Positions 1 through 12,562 of a stretch of DNA of 64,000 bases are shown piece after piece. The notes under the pieces were generated by a model. It was not told the origin of the DNA. It saw nothing but the letters and a program-made list of their open reading frames with translations, and did no database searches. Location of the stretch: NCBI RefSeq assembly GCF_949628215.1, contig NC_134310.1:10615401-10679400 (forward strand). The letters run 5' to 3'. The stretch's first letter is position 1, and each line of letters opens with the position of its first letter. Both the position numbers and the translations under genes were made by a program. The DNA comes from Phalacrocorax aristotelis. Taxonomy: Eukaryota; Chordata; Aves; Suliformes; Phalacrocoracidae.

Positions 1-2713
1 TGAAGGTCAAAGAACAACAGGTGCCAATCGCCACCACAACAGTGCACCGGCGGCAATATCGCACCAACAGAGACTCTCTGATCCCTATCCATGGGCTCAT
101 TCGTCGACGGGAGAGCCAAGGAGTCATCAGTAAAACCCACTCACCCTTTAACAGTCCCATATGGCCAGTCTGGAAGTCTAATGGAGAGTGGAGACTAACA
201 GTAGACTATCGTGGCCTGAATGAAGTCACTCCACCGTTGAGTGCTGCTGTGCCAGACATGCTAGAACTTCAATATGAACTGGAGTCAAAGGCGGCCAAGT
301 GGTATGCCACAATTGATATTGCTAATGCATTCTTCTCAGTCCCTCTGGCAGCAGAGTGCAGGCCACAGTTTGCTTTCACTTGGAGGGGCGTCCAGTACAC
401 CTGGAATCGACTGCCCCAGGGGTGGAAACACAGCCCTACCATTTGCCATGGACTGATTCAGACTGTACTGGAACAGGGAGAAGCTCCCGAACACCTTCAA
501 TACATTGATGACATCATTGTGTGGGGCAACACAGTGGAAGAAGTTTTTGAGAAAGGAAAGGAAATAGTCCAAATCCTTCTGAAAGCTGGTTTTGCCGTAA
601 AACAAAGTAAGGTGAAGGGACCTGCACGAGAAATCCAGTTCTTAGGAATCAAATGGCAAGATGGTCGTCGTCAGATTCCAATGGATGTGATCAACAAAAT
701 AGCAGCCATGTCTCCACCAACTAGCAAAAAGGAAACACAAGCTTTCTTGGGCGTTGTGGGTTTCTGGAGAATGCATATTCCAAATTACAGTCTGATCGTA
801 AGCCCTCTCTATCAAGTGACCCGGAAAAAGAATGATTTCAAATGGGGCCCTGAGCAACGACAAGCCTTTGAACAGATTAAACGAGAAATAGTCCATGCAG
901 TAGCTCCTGGGCCAGTCCGGGCAGGACAAGATGTAAAAAACGTGCTCTACACTGCAGCCGGGGAGAATGGCCCTACCTGGAGCCTCTGGCAGAAAGCACA
1001 TGGGGAGACCCGGGGTCGACCCCTAGGGTTTTGGAGTCGGGGATACAGAGGGTCCGAAGCCCGCTATACTCCAACTGAAAAAGAGATATTGGCAGCATAT
1101 GAAGGGGTTCGAGCTGCTTCAGAAGTGGTTGGTACTGAAGCACAGTTGCTCCTGGCACCCCGACTGCCAGTGCTGGGCTGGATGTTCAAAAGAAACATCC
1201 CCTCCACACACCATGCAAGTGATGCTACATGGAGTAAATGGGTTGCACTGATCACCCAGCGGGCTCGAGTAGGAAACCCCAGTCGCTCAGGAATCTTGGA
1301 AGTGATTATGGACTGGCCAGAAGGCAAAGATGTTGGATTATCACTAGAGGAGGAGGAGGTGACACGTGCTGAAGAAGCCCCACTCTATAACAAACTGTCA
1401 GAAAATGAAAAGCAGTATGCCCTGTTCACTGATGGGTCCTGTCGCCTTGTGGGAAAGCACCGGAGATGGAAGGCTGCTGTATGGAGTCCTACACGACAAG
1501 TAGCAGAAACTGCTGAAGGAGAAGGTGAATCGAGCCAGTTTGCAGAGGTAAAGGCCATCCAGCTGGCCTTAGACATTGCTGAACAGGAAAAGTGGCCAGT
1601 GCTCTATCTCTATACTGACTCCTGGATGGTGGCAAATACCTTGTGGGGGGTGGTTACAGCAGTGGAAGCAAAGCAACTGGCAGCGCAGAGGCAAACCCAT
1701 CTGGGCTGCCACATTGTGGCAAGATATTGCTGCCCGGGTAGAGAACCTGTTTGTAAAGGTACGGCATGTGGATGCTCACGTCCCCAAGAGTCGGGCCACT
1801 GAAGAACATCCGAACAACCAGCAGGTAGATCAGGCTGCCAAGATTGAAGTGGCTGAGGTGGATCTGGACTGGCAGCATAAGGGTGAACTATTTCTAGCTC
1901 GGTGGGCCCATGATACCTCAGGCCATCAAGGGAGAGATGCAACATACAGGTGGGCTCGTGATAGAGGGGTGGACTTGACCATGGATATCATTGCACAGGT
2001 TATCCACGAATGTGACACATGCGCTGCAATCAAGCAAGCGAAGCGGGTAAAGCCTCTGTGGTATGGTGGATGATGGCTGAAATATAAATATGGGGAGGCC
2101 TGGCAAATTGACTATATCACACTCCCACAGACCCGCCAAGGCAAGCGCCATGTGCTTACAATGGTAGAAACAACGACTGGCTGGCTGGAAACGTATCCTG
2201 TCCCCCACGCCACTCCCCAGAACACTATCCTGGGTCTTGAGAAACAAGTCCTGTGGCGACATGGCACCCCAGAGAGAATTGAGTCAGACAACGGGACTCA
2301 TTTCCGAAATAGCCTCATAGACACCTGGGCCAAAGAGCACGGCATTGAGTGGGTGTATCACATCCCCTATCACGCACCAGCCTCTGGGAAAATTGAACGG
2401 TACAATGGACTGTTAAAAACTACACTGAGAGCAATGGGGGGGTGGAACATTCAAGCACTGGGATACAGATTTAGCAAAAGCCACGTGGTTAGTCAATACG
2501 AGGGGATCTGCCAATCGAGCTGGCCCTGCCCAGTCAGAAATCCTACATACTGTGGAAGGGGATAGAGTCCCTGTAGTGCACACAAAAAGTATGCTGGGCA
2601 AAACAGTCTGGGTTCTTCCTGCCTCCGGCAAAGGCAAACCCATTCGTGGGATTGCTTTTGCTCGAGGACCTGGGTGCACTTGGTGGGTGATGCGGGAGGA
2701 TGGAGAAATCTGA
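1..2713 (+). pseudogene. Class III ERV copy A: pol (RT, RNase H, integrase), broken
   Basis: This is the pol of a class III-like ERV whose 5' part lies left of the window. The reverse transcriptase reads openly from the start, with LPQGWKHSP and the catalytic YIDDI near 500-515. RNase H follows, with FTDGS near 1,425 and a second TDS near 1,615. A G-run near 1,645 causes a frameshift, and the rest of RNase H and the integrase zinc domain (HQGRD, CDTC) read in another frame to 2,073. A TGA there ends the ORF where copy F has an arginine codon. The integrase core continues with WQIDY, SDNGTHF and GKIERYNG, which supply the D, D and E residues. A second frameshift falls near 2,440, and the natural end is the TGA at 2,711. 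The RT and RNase H resemble ERV-L-type pol; assignment to that class is from motif style, not from a search. Confidence 0.9.
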
Positions 2714-3162
2714 TGTGTGCCTCAAGGGGATTTGATTTTGGGTGAAAACAGTCAATGAACTGAATGGCGCAATGTGAACTGCTATATAATATTGTGTGTC
2801 ACCTCTGTGTTGTATCAATGATATCAGAGTACGAGCCTCCCAACCCATGGAAGATCAACTATGAAACAAGCCGTGCAGCAGTGATGGAATGATGACTGAC
2901 TCGGTATGCAGCAACCCAACGCCACACACCATCTCTCCCACCCGGAAAGACTGATACAACAGATGGAGCCCAGAGTCATGGACTGGGTGAACTCAATGGA
3001 CATTTTAATGGACATTTTACAGGGAAGGTCCATGAACTAAGGGAATGATGTCTGTGTATTATGTTAAAGGATGGGAAGGGGAGGGGTGGTGGTTGGTACG
3101 GTTGTATTGCATCATATGGGACCTGGGCATGGTGTAAATGGTATGGAATAAGGGGTGGAGAA
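2714..3162 (+). other. Copy A 3' noncoding region and polypurine tract
   Basis: About 450 bases separate the pol stop from the LTR. No env-like reading frame is visible. The tail ends in a purine-rich stretch (AATAAGGGGTGGAGAA) directly before the LTR, the expected place for the polypurine tract. Copy C has an equivalent tail at 23,326-23,614, so the absence of env is a feature of the family rather than a deletion in one copy. Confidence 0.7.
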
Positions 3163-3655
3163 TGTGCTGGTTTTGGCTGAGAAGGGGTTAATTCTCCTCA
3201 CTGTGGGGGTCGGCTACCCTTTCCAGCTTCCCGCACTCTGCCGCGTGGTGGGGGGGGCTGGGAGGGGCAGGGCCATGGTGGGGGTGGCTGACCCCGACTG
3301 GCCAATGGCAGGTTCATTCCATACCATGTGACACCATGACCAATATATTGAGGTGGGGCAGTGGCAGCGCGGAGGCGGCGCGGCGTCGGGTCGGCGGGCG
3401 GTGAGCGGCTGCGGCGCGTGCGGTTTGTTTCGGCGGTTCATTCCCCCTCTCCCCTCCCTTCCCCCCTCCCCCGGGGCTTTGCGCCTCTCGTTGTTCTCCT
3501 TTACATTGCATTTCTACTGTTGTTCCTTTTAATTTTAATTCTTAAACTGTTCTTATCCCAACCCACGAGCGTTACCCTTCTGATTCCCTCCTCCATCTAC
3601 CGGTGGGGAGTGAGCGAGCGACTGTGTGGGGCTGAGCTGCCGCTAAACCACAACA
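3163..3655 (+). repeat. 3' LTR of copy A (class III subtype 1)
   Basis: The LTR is 493 bp with TGTGCTGG at the start and CCACAACA at the end, so it has TG...CA ends. U3 carries a CCAAT-type motif (GGCCAATGGC near 3,300) and a weak TATA-like ATATATTG near 3,344. The middle is GC-rich. The solo LTR at 11,141-11,633 is the same subtype and the same length. The sequence just right of it is class III gag on the opposite strand, so copy A inserted into copy B. Confidence 0.92.
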
Positions 3656-4439
3656 TCCTGGGGGTTTGAGTAGCCACAGTTCTTGTCCTGGGGGTTTGAG
3701 TGGCCACAGTGCCTGTCATCAGGGCTGGAGTGACCACAGTACCTGTCACTTTGCCTTTCAATCTAGAGACCTTCTCTTCCCCTGGGGAGTACTCAATACT
3801 GTTGAGCAGGGCTCGGTACGCATGGGCCAGGCCCCAGCACGTTGCAGTGATCTGTGTCTCTCTGGAGTTCCCAGCATAACATACTTTCTTCAAATATTCT
3901 ACTAGTTTTTCAGGATTCTGCACTTGTGCAGGGGTGAAACTCCAAAACACTGCGGGTGCCCACTGCCTTAGGTATTTGCCCGTACTCTCCCACATGCCCT
4001 GCCACTCGTAACTATCAAGCCTTGGGGCAGATTCCTGGGTGATATTCTTAAGTTGCTTTCTAACCTTAGTCAAAACCAAAACAACATGCCCAAAAACTAC
4101 CAATAAGTATATCTTAACTACCCAAGGATGTTCAAGATGATACAAAAAGGTGGTTGTAATAGAGGCAGAGACATCATAGAAGAAAGTTGCAAAGATACCA
4201 TCCTGTATTTCCTCCATATAAAATCTCTCAGAGGAGGAGGTACAATTGCTAATCGCCTCAACAAGGTGGTATCCAAAGTACAGTAACGGTTTCAGCAAAA
4301 ACCCCAAATACCAGATAAAGCTGAAAACAAGTGTTTGCATAACAAATCTCATAGGCAAAACATTACTAATCACAGCAGAACACAGCAGACTAAACAAACC
4401 AACACCAATCTTTAACACCAACTGCAAAAATGAGAACAT
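3656..4439 (-). pseudogene. Class III ERV copy B: N-terminal gag, cut by copy A
   Basis: On the minus strand an ORF starts at the ATG at 4,437-4,439 and runs about 261 codons until copy A's LTR interrupts it; the last ~19 residues of the nominal ORF come from that LTR. It has hydrophobic stretches at about residues 1-25, 30-58 and 85-115, then a hydrophilic part (QKNIT-like region, LDSYEWQGMW, CWGLAHAYRALLNS) and at least three copies of a 10-residue TVATQTP-type repeat. Copies E, F and J carry the same protein, so it is the family's gag-position product. There is no myristoylation-type start and the membrane-like N-terminus is unusual for Gag. This is the least broken N-terminal copy in the window. 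Confidence 0.8.
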
Positions 4440-4479
4440 GGTGCTGTGACCAGCGGCTGTTATTATATCAAACCCTCGA

Positions 4480-4497
4480 GCCCCACGTTGGGTGCCA
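4480..4497 (-). promoter_or_regulatory. Copy B primer-binding site, Lys-1,2-like
   Basis: Minus-strand TGGCACCCAACGTGGGGC lies 8 bases inside the LTR. It differs by one base from the primer-binding site complementary to tRNA-Lys-1,2, known from several betaretroviruses. Copy E carries a closely similar site at 24,229-24,246 and copy J at 51,408-51,425. Confidence 0.8.
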
Positions 4498-4505
4498 AAA
4501 AAGAC

Positions 4506-5000
4506 TGTTGTGGTTTAGCCGGCAACTCAGCCCCACACAGCCGCTTGCTCACTCCCCCACGGGTGGGATGGGGGAGGGAATCAGAAGGGTAACGCTCGTG
4601 GGTTGAGATAAGAACAGTTTAATAATTAAAATAAAACAACAACAACAAAAATGCAGTGGAAAGGAAAACAATGAGAGGCGTGAAACCTGGGGAAGGCGGG
4701 AAGAGGGAATTAGCCACCAAAACAAACAGCATGTGACCCAGCCGCTCACTGCCCAGTGACCCAACGCCACCAGTCCCCAAGCCGCAACAACCCCCACACG
4801 CCAACTGCCCCCGTTAATATACTGGTCATGGCGTCACATGGTATGGAATGAACATCCCATTGGCCAGTCGGGGTCAGCTGTCTTGGATGTGGCTCTGCCT
4901 CTCCCAGCCTCTTGCCCACATGGCAGAGCATGGGAAGCTAGAAAAGTCCTTGACTACTACAGGGAAAAGAATTAACCCTTTCTCAGCCAAAACCAGCACA
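4506..5000 (-). repeat. 5' LTR of copy B (class III subtype 1)
   Basis: This 495-bp LTR has TG...CA ends and is antisense to the window. It is clearly the same subtype as 3,163-3,655, with related U3 and the CAACCCACGAGCGTTACCC motif. It is followed on the minus strand by a PBS and gag, so it is a 5' LTR. The flank at 5,001 onward is non-ERV sequence. The matching 3' end of copy B is outside the window, so no target duplication can be checked. Confidence 0.9.
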
Positions 5001-7951
5001 ACATAGTATACCTGAGCCAGCTTGGGTACCAAAAGCAACATTAAATTTTTGAAGTACCCACTACAGTTCACACTGCTGAGGCTTCCTACCCATTGAGCCA
5101 TTAACTAAGCTCAGGTACGTCTTTGTATGTTACACTCACATTTCCAACTGTGCTGTAAAAAATAGCCTCAAGTTGATTTGGCTCTCATTTATACCAGTGT
5201 AATTTTATTGACCTTACTCTAACTTCTCCCAGTTTATTTCTTCTCCATTTTGCCCCAGTTCTCCACTTTGTCCTACTGCTTTTATGCCAGTAAGTATGCA
5301 GTGACTGTGAAGAATCCAGCTCATCTTTTACACTCACCTTGAAGAGGTTTATAGTACAATGAGCTCATTACGTCTAAGAGAAGTTGCATGTTGTCACAAG
5401 CCATCTTGGAAGTCTAATATGCTTCTCCCCAACTTCTGCGTACCAGCTCCCAAGTTACTCATGTAGCTCTGTGACACTCCATTATCCTTTCCTTACCCAG
5501 AGAACCATATTTTTGTGTACTGGGCTCCAGTTTTAAGGATTCCCGCATACATGGGAATGGAATGTCCTAATGTTAGCCAGTTATCTTGAAACCATAAAAT
5601 AGTTGTAAAGGCTTATAAAGACACAAGTATAGAGCAATTAATCCTGTGCCTAACTACTTAGTTCTTAGAACAAATCCAGTCTCAACTGATGGAACCCAAC
5701 TAATGGACTGATACATGCTTTATAGTCCATAGTTGAGGATGTGTTTCTTATACAATCCCATGTTCTCAGATTCTACTAGGGACACACACTTTCTTTTATA
5801 GCTTAGATCTACCTTTGGGATTATTCAGGATGAGGTTACATAGTACGTCTTCTTTGGCAGTGAAGCCAGCTTAAGAAGTTGTTCCATCCATTCCCCTTGC
5901 CACTTATTCAAAAAAGTTTCTATTTTAACTTAAGTAATTTCAGTTATCAGTTTACAGCACAGCCTTACAAACTGCTGTGTTGAAAACTGAGGGTGGAGCA
6001 AATTCCAGTGTTTGCAAGAGGCTGAGGAAAGAAACTTCTTAAGCCAGCTCTGACTCACAAGGATACATGTCACAAAACTAGTCTCATATTCAAAAACATC
6101 TCCTTTTACATCTCTGGGATTTCTTAGTCTGCCCTGGGACAGGAAAGTCAAAACTCTTTCTTCAGAACACTGTCTGCCCCTTCCAGCTTTAGAAACATTT
6201 GTGTCCCTTGGGCATGGCTAGGTGTAGTTACCAGTTGCCCAGAAGGCAGTCAGCTCTCTATTGCTCAAGGCTTGGCTAAATTATCAGTGAATTATCAAAC
6301 TCTGGTGAATTAAAACACTCTTTCTAATAAAACCGCAGTGGGAAGCTGTAGCGATCCTGACCAGAAGACCATTGTACATTGAGGAGTTAGTAATCCACAT
6401 AACAGTTAATCTGAGTAGGCCCAGGCCTGTGCTGTGCTGCACGTGTACAACTTGGCCTTCAGGCTGTGTTGTGCTGCGCATATCCCTTGGCCACAGGATA
6501 AACTCAGCCAACTAATTGTCACAGAGGAGCCTGCAGGCAGCGCCCGCTTGGTACTGATGATTATGCCACCTGCGTGGCCTTGCCTTTATCTAACAGTGCA
6601 GCAAGAACTTCTCATGAGAACATCCTTTCTGTTTGACAGTAGAAATGATGAATAGAGTTGTTTCCTTGTAAGAAAATCCTATAATAGCTCGAATGACCAA
6701 AATTGGGTAACCCTTTCTACAGACGGGATCCGCATGGTGTGCTGCATGTAGCGTGGAGGCCCATTAGATACTGCACAACTCAGTTCCAAGCATCTAAAGG
6801 TACGTAAAATTATCTATACTATTCTCTCTTTCTTTATAGTGTTAGCTCTAATAAATAGCATTTTAAATGATAACTTACAGAGTCTGAGTGCCTTTCTTAG
6901 TGGGATCATCATGGACGAGCACATCCTGGTGCAAAAAAGCAGCATATGTATCTGTTGAACCTTAGGGATTTTCACATAGACACATCAATTGATGATCATA
7001 CCTTATATAAACATATCAATGGTATTGCTGTATGTGATTAGTTTCTGGCTTCTGACTGAGATCAGACATGATAGTGAAACAATCACCTTAGGGTTTGGAT
7101 GACTTATATCCCCCATCTTTGTCTTTGATTACTGTATATATCTGCCCTTTCAGAATACCCACAGTATCCCGAGAGTCCACCATACCAGTGCCCCTAGCTT
7201 TATTGCCTCAATATTAAGTCTCCATGCTAAATCCTCAATATATTAAAACATAAAAAACAAGACAACCATTGACTGGTATGCTTCACTTAATGTAGAAATC
7301 TGTGAACATGCATAGCAGATGCCACTACTAAAACTATTGCTTAAAATACTGCATAATTAACACTGATTAATATTGCTAGGAGTGGGCATCCAGATCGCTC
7401 ACAAGTATTCTGAGAATCTAAAGGGCAGTATCTTGCAAAACTGGTTTTAAAACTGCTTTTACAAGAGGATAAAAATGGGAAGCCTTTCTATGTTTCCATT
7501 AAGCATTCATTTTAAAGTATTATAATATATATTAGTACTACTGATTGTTTAGTAAGCATCAAAAGAGTGAGCACATTAACCTGTACAGCCAGCACTACAA
7601 ATTATATCAAAATTACCAATGCCAGGAATGAGATCAGAAATGCCAATCATAACTTCTACAGTTTGTTTGTAGAAGTGCTTTTCTCCATCCGAAGCATGGT
7701 TCGTAGAGAGAAGCAGTACCTTTAGTAGTCTGATGATACCATTGAAAACATGGGTAAGTTTTCAGTCTAACCAATTTCCCAGGCAACTTTTATACAAGCT
7801 ATAAAAGGAAACAATTTGGCTCTGTGTCCAAGTTTGATTCTATCTAGTATAAAGAAAGATCTTAAAAAAGATTTGAATTAAACTCCTTTATTTTCCTCCA
7901 TTTTCTGAGGATTATAAAATTTTCCCTTCTTTATTTTTGTAAATAGCCCAG
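5001..7951. other. Unique, AT-rich noncoding sequence
   Basis: I see no ERV, CR1, long ORF or RNA gene in this 2.95 kb. Reading frames are short and none shows a family motif. It looks like ordinary intergenic or intronic host DNA. Confidence 0.6.
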
Positions 7952-8519
7952 TGTTGTGGTTTAGCCTCAGTCAGCAACCAAGCACCACACAGCTGCTCGC
8001 TCCCCCTCCCCCTATCCCAGTGGGATGGGGGAGAGAATCTGAAGAGCAGAAGTAAGAAAACTCATGGGTTGAGATAAAAACATAATAATAATAATAATAA
8101 CAATAATAATAATAATGAAAAGGAAAACAACAAGAGAGAGAGAAAGAAACAAAATCCAAGAAAAACAAGTGATGCAATCGCTCACCACCTGCCAACTGAT
8201 GCCAAGCCAGTCCCCGAGCAGCAATCGCTGCCTCCCCAGCCAACTCCCCACAGTTTATATACTGAGCATGGTGTCATATGGTATGGAATGTCCCTTTGGT
8301 CAGTTGGGGTCAGCTGTCTTGGCTGTGCCCCCTTCCCAGCTTCTTGTGCACCTGGCAGAGCATGGGAAGCTGGAAAAGGCCTTGGTTAGTATAAGCACTA
8401 CTTGGCAACAACTAAAACATCATTGTCTTATCAACATTATTCTCATATTAAATCCAAAACACAGCACTATACCAGCTACTAGGAAGAAAATTAACTCTAT
8501 CCCAGCCGAAACCAGGACA
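7952..8519 (-). repeat. Solo class III LTR with 5-bp target duplication
   Basis: This is a 568-bp LTR with TG...CA ends, antisense. The flanks are CCCAG at 7,947-7,951 and CCCAG at 8,520-8,524, a perfect 5-bp target duplication, so it is a solo LTR. An AAT-rich microsatellite (about 8,082-8,116) lies in the middle, as in other LTRs of this subtype. No internal sequence is attached. Confidence 0.93.
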
Positions 8520-8989
8520 CCCAGAAGACTGGAATGAGAATTTTTACAATTCTGCTGAAGACAGAGGGCACCTCACATCATACAAACCAGTTGCTGCTTG
8601 GTCCTAACTCCCAGCACATAGGGGTATTCCTTCATATAGGTAGGCTGCAGCAAACATGTAAGAGTGGCCTCATTCCCCATCTCTGAATTCTGGGGGCCTT
8701 TTGTTTCCATGCTTCACAGATAAGCATGTAGAGAGAGAGTTAAGTAATTGCTGTCTTGCAATTGTATTATATTTAGTTAATAAAGAACAATAGTACAGCA
8801 CTAACACATTTTGCAGAACCATCACTAAACATCAGAGTGTCAGAAGTCGCCAGAAATTAAAAATGCTGCAAAAGAAAGAACTTTTTACAGGCTCGCAGTT
8901 ATTGTAATTTCATAGTATCTATTTTAAAGCTTTCAGTCAACAATTATGTCACAGATATCAGACAATTTTGGTCTTGTTGGACCAACTTG
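8520..8989. other. Unique noncoding sequence
   Basis: There is no recognisable repeat or gene between the solo LTR and the CR1 element. Confidence 0.5.
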
Positions 8990-10393
8990 CCCCCATCCAT
9001 CCAACACTCCTATCTTCAAGAAGTGCAAGAAGGAGGACCCAGGGAGCTACAGGCCAGTCAGCCTCACCTCGATTCCTGGAAATGTGATGGAGCAGCTAGT
9101 CCTGGAAACCATTTCCAGGCACATGAAGGACAAGAAAATCATCAGAGTAATCAGCATGGCTTCATCAAGGGGAAGCCATGCTTGACCAACTTCTATGATG
9201 AAATGACTGGCTTGGTAGATGAGGGGGGAGCAGTCACTATTGTCTACCTAGACTTCAGGAAGGGTTTTGACACTGTCTCCCATAAGATCTGCATAGAGAA
9301 GTTGATGAAGTATGGGCTGGATAAGCAAACAGTAAGGTGAATTGAAAATTGGCTGAATGGCTGGGCTCAGAGGGTGGTGATCAGCAGCATGAAGCCTAGT
9401 TGGAGGCCAGTAAATAGCAGTGTACCACAGGGGTCAATACTGGTTCCAGCCCTGTTTAATATCTTCTTTAATAATCTGGAGGATGGAGCAGAGCGTACCC
9501 TCAGCAAGTTGGCTGATGATACAAAACTGGGAAGAATAGCTAATACATCACAGGGTCATGCTGCTATCCAGAGGGACCTGGACAGAATGGAGAAATGGAC
9601 TGACAGAAACCTCATGCAGTTCAACAAGGAGAAGTGCCAAGTCCTGCACCTGGGAAGGAACCACTGCATTCACCAAAATATTCTAGGGGCCACCCATCTG
9701 GAAAGCAGCTTGGCAGAAAAGGCCCTGGGGGTCCTGGTGGACACTAAATTGAACATGAGTCAGCAGCATGCCCTTGCGGCAAAGAAGGCTAATGGTATCC
9801 TGGGCTGCACCAGGAGGAGTATTGCCAGCAGGTTGATGGAGGTGATCCTCCCCCTCTACTTAGCACTGGTGAGGCCACACCTGGAGTACAGTGTCCTGTC
9901 CTGGGCTCTCCAATACAAGAGAGACATGGACATATTGGAGATAGTCCAGCAAAGGGCAACTTAGATGATTAAGAGACTGGAGCATCTCCTATGAGGAAAG
10001 GCTGAGAGAGCTGGGACTGTTCAGCCTGGAGAAGAGAAGGCTCAGGGGGGATCTTATCACTGTAAATACCTGAAGGGAGGGTGCATAGAAGATGGAGTCA
10101 GGGTCTTTTCAGTGGTGCTCAGTGACAAGACCAGAAGCAACGGGCACAACCTGAAACACAGGAGGTTCTGTCTGAACATAAGCAAACACTTTTTTATTGT
10201 GAGGGTGGCCAAGCATTGGAACAGGTTGCCCAGAGAAGTTGTGGAGTCTCCATCCTTGGAGATATTCAGAAGCCATCTGGGCATGGTCCTGGGCAACCGG
10301 CTCTAGGTGGCCCTGCTTCAGCAGGGGGTTTAAACCAGATGACCTGCAAGAGGTCCTTTCCAACCACAACCATTCTGCAATTCTATGATTCTG
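8990..10393 (+). mobile_element. CR1 LINE, 5'-truncated, with 3' end
   Basis: This is a CR1-type non-LTR retrotransposon, truncated at the 5' end as is usual for CR1. The 3' end has TTCTATGATTCTG near 10,380, matching the short octamer-like tail of CR1. ORF2 fragments occupy 9,000-9,964, followed by a 3' untranslated part containing the usual remnant (GTTGCCCAGAGAAG). Confidence 0.93.
9000..9964 (+). pseudogene. CR1 ORF2 reverse transcriptase remnant
   Basis: The reverse transcriptase reads in pieces: a YRPVSLTSIPG block near 9,050, VYLDFRKGFDTVSH near 9,240, PQGSILVPALFNIFFN near 9,430 and LADDTKLG near 9,510, where the catalytic ADD is kept. A frame change falls near 9,185 and a TGA near 9,339, so it is not functional. 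The endonuclease domain is absent. Confidence 0.88.
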
Positions 10394-11140
10394 AATTCTC
10401 ACTTGAAAGCTGGAGCTATAAGAGCCTTTTCTCTTTATATAGTCAAAGCCACCAATGCTTATTTAATTCTCATAATAGCTCTCTACAGCATCTTTAACTC
10501 AAAAAAAAAAACCCCACTTTTTTCATCAAACACAAATGGTTGTTTTCCTGCAGCCTCTGTCTTGAAATGCTCTTCTATTAGTTGCTTAGTCAAACTTTAC
10601 TGATACACTCAATGAAATAAGATACAACCAAGGTCCTGTTCACATAACTGAATCCATGCAAGCAATCCCAGTTTTGTTTTGAAATCAGCAGGTCTGCCAA
10701 CCTAGATGCAGTTGCACAGCTAGGGCCTCCAAAGGTTGCTTGAGTAATACAGGTGCATAAACAGTAAGTTTTGTGTATGCAACAAGATTATATATTTAAA
10801 AGACATTTTTTTCATGCTGCAAGAGAAATCATCTTGCAGTGCTAGAAACCCAGACAGCAGCACAATAAATTAATAGAGGATTACAAGCAAAACTTACAGT
10901 AAACAGGAATTAGCCAGTCTAATAGCCAAGATTAATAGAGAATATAAACTAAAAATACTCATGTAAAATATATAAACCATGTCCATGCTGAACTAGAAAG
11001 TTTTAGCCATGTCCCTCTTAAAACATTCACACACACACACACAAAAATCACAAAACCCTTAGTAACATTTCATGTTGTTTTTTAGGAATAGGATAAATTA
11101 TACCTTGCAAAAGAAAAATATCATCTCACCAACTGCTCTC
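10394..11140. other. Unique sequence with short (CA)n
   Basis: Noncoding sequence. A short A-run lies near 10,501 and a CA microsatellite near 11,026-11,043. Nothing else is recognised. Confidence 0.5.
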
Positions 11141-11633
11141 TGTGCTGGTTTTGGCTGAGAAGGGGTTAATTCTCCTCACTGTGGGGGTCGGCTACCTTTC
11201 CAGCTTCCCGTGCTCTGCCGCGTGGTGGGGGGGCTGGGAGGGGCAGGGCCATGGTGGGGGCGGCTGACCCCGACTGGCCAATGGCAGGTTCATTCCATAC
11301 CATGTGACACCATGACCAGTATATTGAGGGGGGGCAGTGGCAGCTCGGGAGCAGCGCGGCGCCGGGTCGGCGGGCGGCGAGCGGCTGCGGCGCGTGCGGT
11401 TTGTTTCGGCGGTTCGTTCCCCCTCTCCCCTCCCTTCCCCCCTCCCCCGGGGCTTTGCGCCTCTCGTTGTTCTCCTTTACATTGCATTTCTGTTGTTGTT
11501 TCTTTTAATTTTAATTCTTAAACTGTTCTTATCCCAACCCACGAGCGTTACCCTTCTGATTCTCTCCCCCATCTACCGGTGGGGGAGTGAGCGAGCGACT
11601 GTGTGGGGCTGAGCTGCCAGCTAAACCACGACA
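11141..11633 (+). repeat. Solo class III LTR (subtype 1) with 5-bp duplication
   Basis: This 493-bp LTR has TGTGCTGG and ACCACGACA ends. Flanks are CTCTC at 11,136-11,140 and CTCTC at 11,634-11,638, a perfect target duplication. It is close to the LTR at 3,163-3,655. Confidence 0.93.
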
Positions 11634-12562
11634 CTCTCTTAAAAATAAAACCCCAAATTTTTGTGACAATTACTTTTAATGTTTTATTTATATAGCATTT
11701 AATGGGAATAATTAGGAAAGCTATTTTTAACTTATACATGCAAAGAGTTTGACTCCTGTCTCTGAATTTGCACATATAAACATTGGTGCAATGTAAGCTT
11801 AATTACTGTTACTTGTAGAAGTAATTCTTACCTCCTGAAATCCTTTGAGCACATAAGCAAGATAGTGAATAAAGGGGTACCAGCTAAAAAACCTGTTCAA
11901 CACCTCCCAAACCTCACGTTGAGAATAGCTATTAGTTCAGGAAATTAGATAAAAGTAATAGAACTAGTAACTATATGGGGAAGCACACACAGAGCAAGGA
12001 ATAAATTTTCAATCCTGTACATATTTACACATATGTATAAACAGAGTCCCAACCTAAATAATCAATTTTCAGCCTAATATGTTTACAATAAAATGCTTCA
12101 GCAGTATTTCTAAGTCTGATGTTTAATATATTCTTCCTGGAAATGTACAGAACAGAACTAGAAACAACTTTGGTGATATATTAATTGGTTAAATTGAGAC
12201 TAGAGCAAGACTAGGAAATTCCAACAGAGCTAGTAGAGTAAGAAACATAATGGCAAATAACATTTTATGTTAATAAATAAAACATAATTAACTCTTTAAA
12301 GAATAATTTTCAACTATTCACACATTGTATTTTAAGTTTAATTGTAAGCAGTTAAACAAAACATCCATGCAACTGAGTACATAGTTCCACAGAATCTCTG
12401 CTTAATACACCAAGGCATAAGCAAAGCAAGAAACAGAACGTTCAGATGAATAAAGAATGGGATTGAAAACATTCTAGTTTCACCTGGAATAGTGTCTCTT
12501 CCTATTTCACAGAAAAAACAGAGAAGGAATTCATAAACAAGCAAAACAAGTTTATGTATAGG
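11634..12562. other. Unique AT-rich sequence
   Basis: Noncoding; no repeat or gene recognised. Confidence 0.5.

Noticed and set aside
3597..3655. C-terminal ~19 residues of the copy B ORF as real gag
   Set aside because: They are coded by the antisense strand of copy A's LTR.
5930..6655. Several 70-75 codon ORFs in unique sequence
   Set aside because: Lengths are as expected by chance in AT-rich DNA and there is no start context, splice site or motif.
8115..8537. 140-codon plus-strand ORF in the solo LTR
   Set aside because: It reads through a microsatellite and U3 on the antisense strand of the LTR and has no domain.
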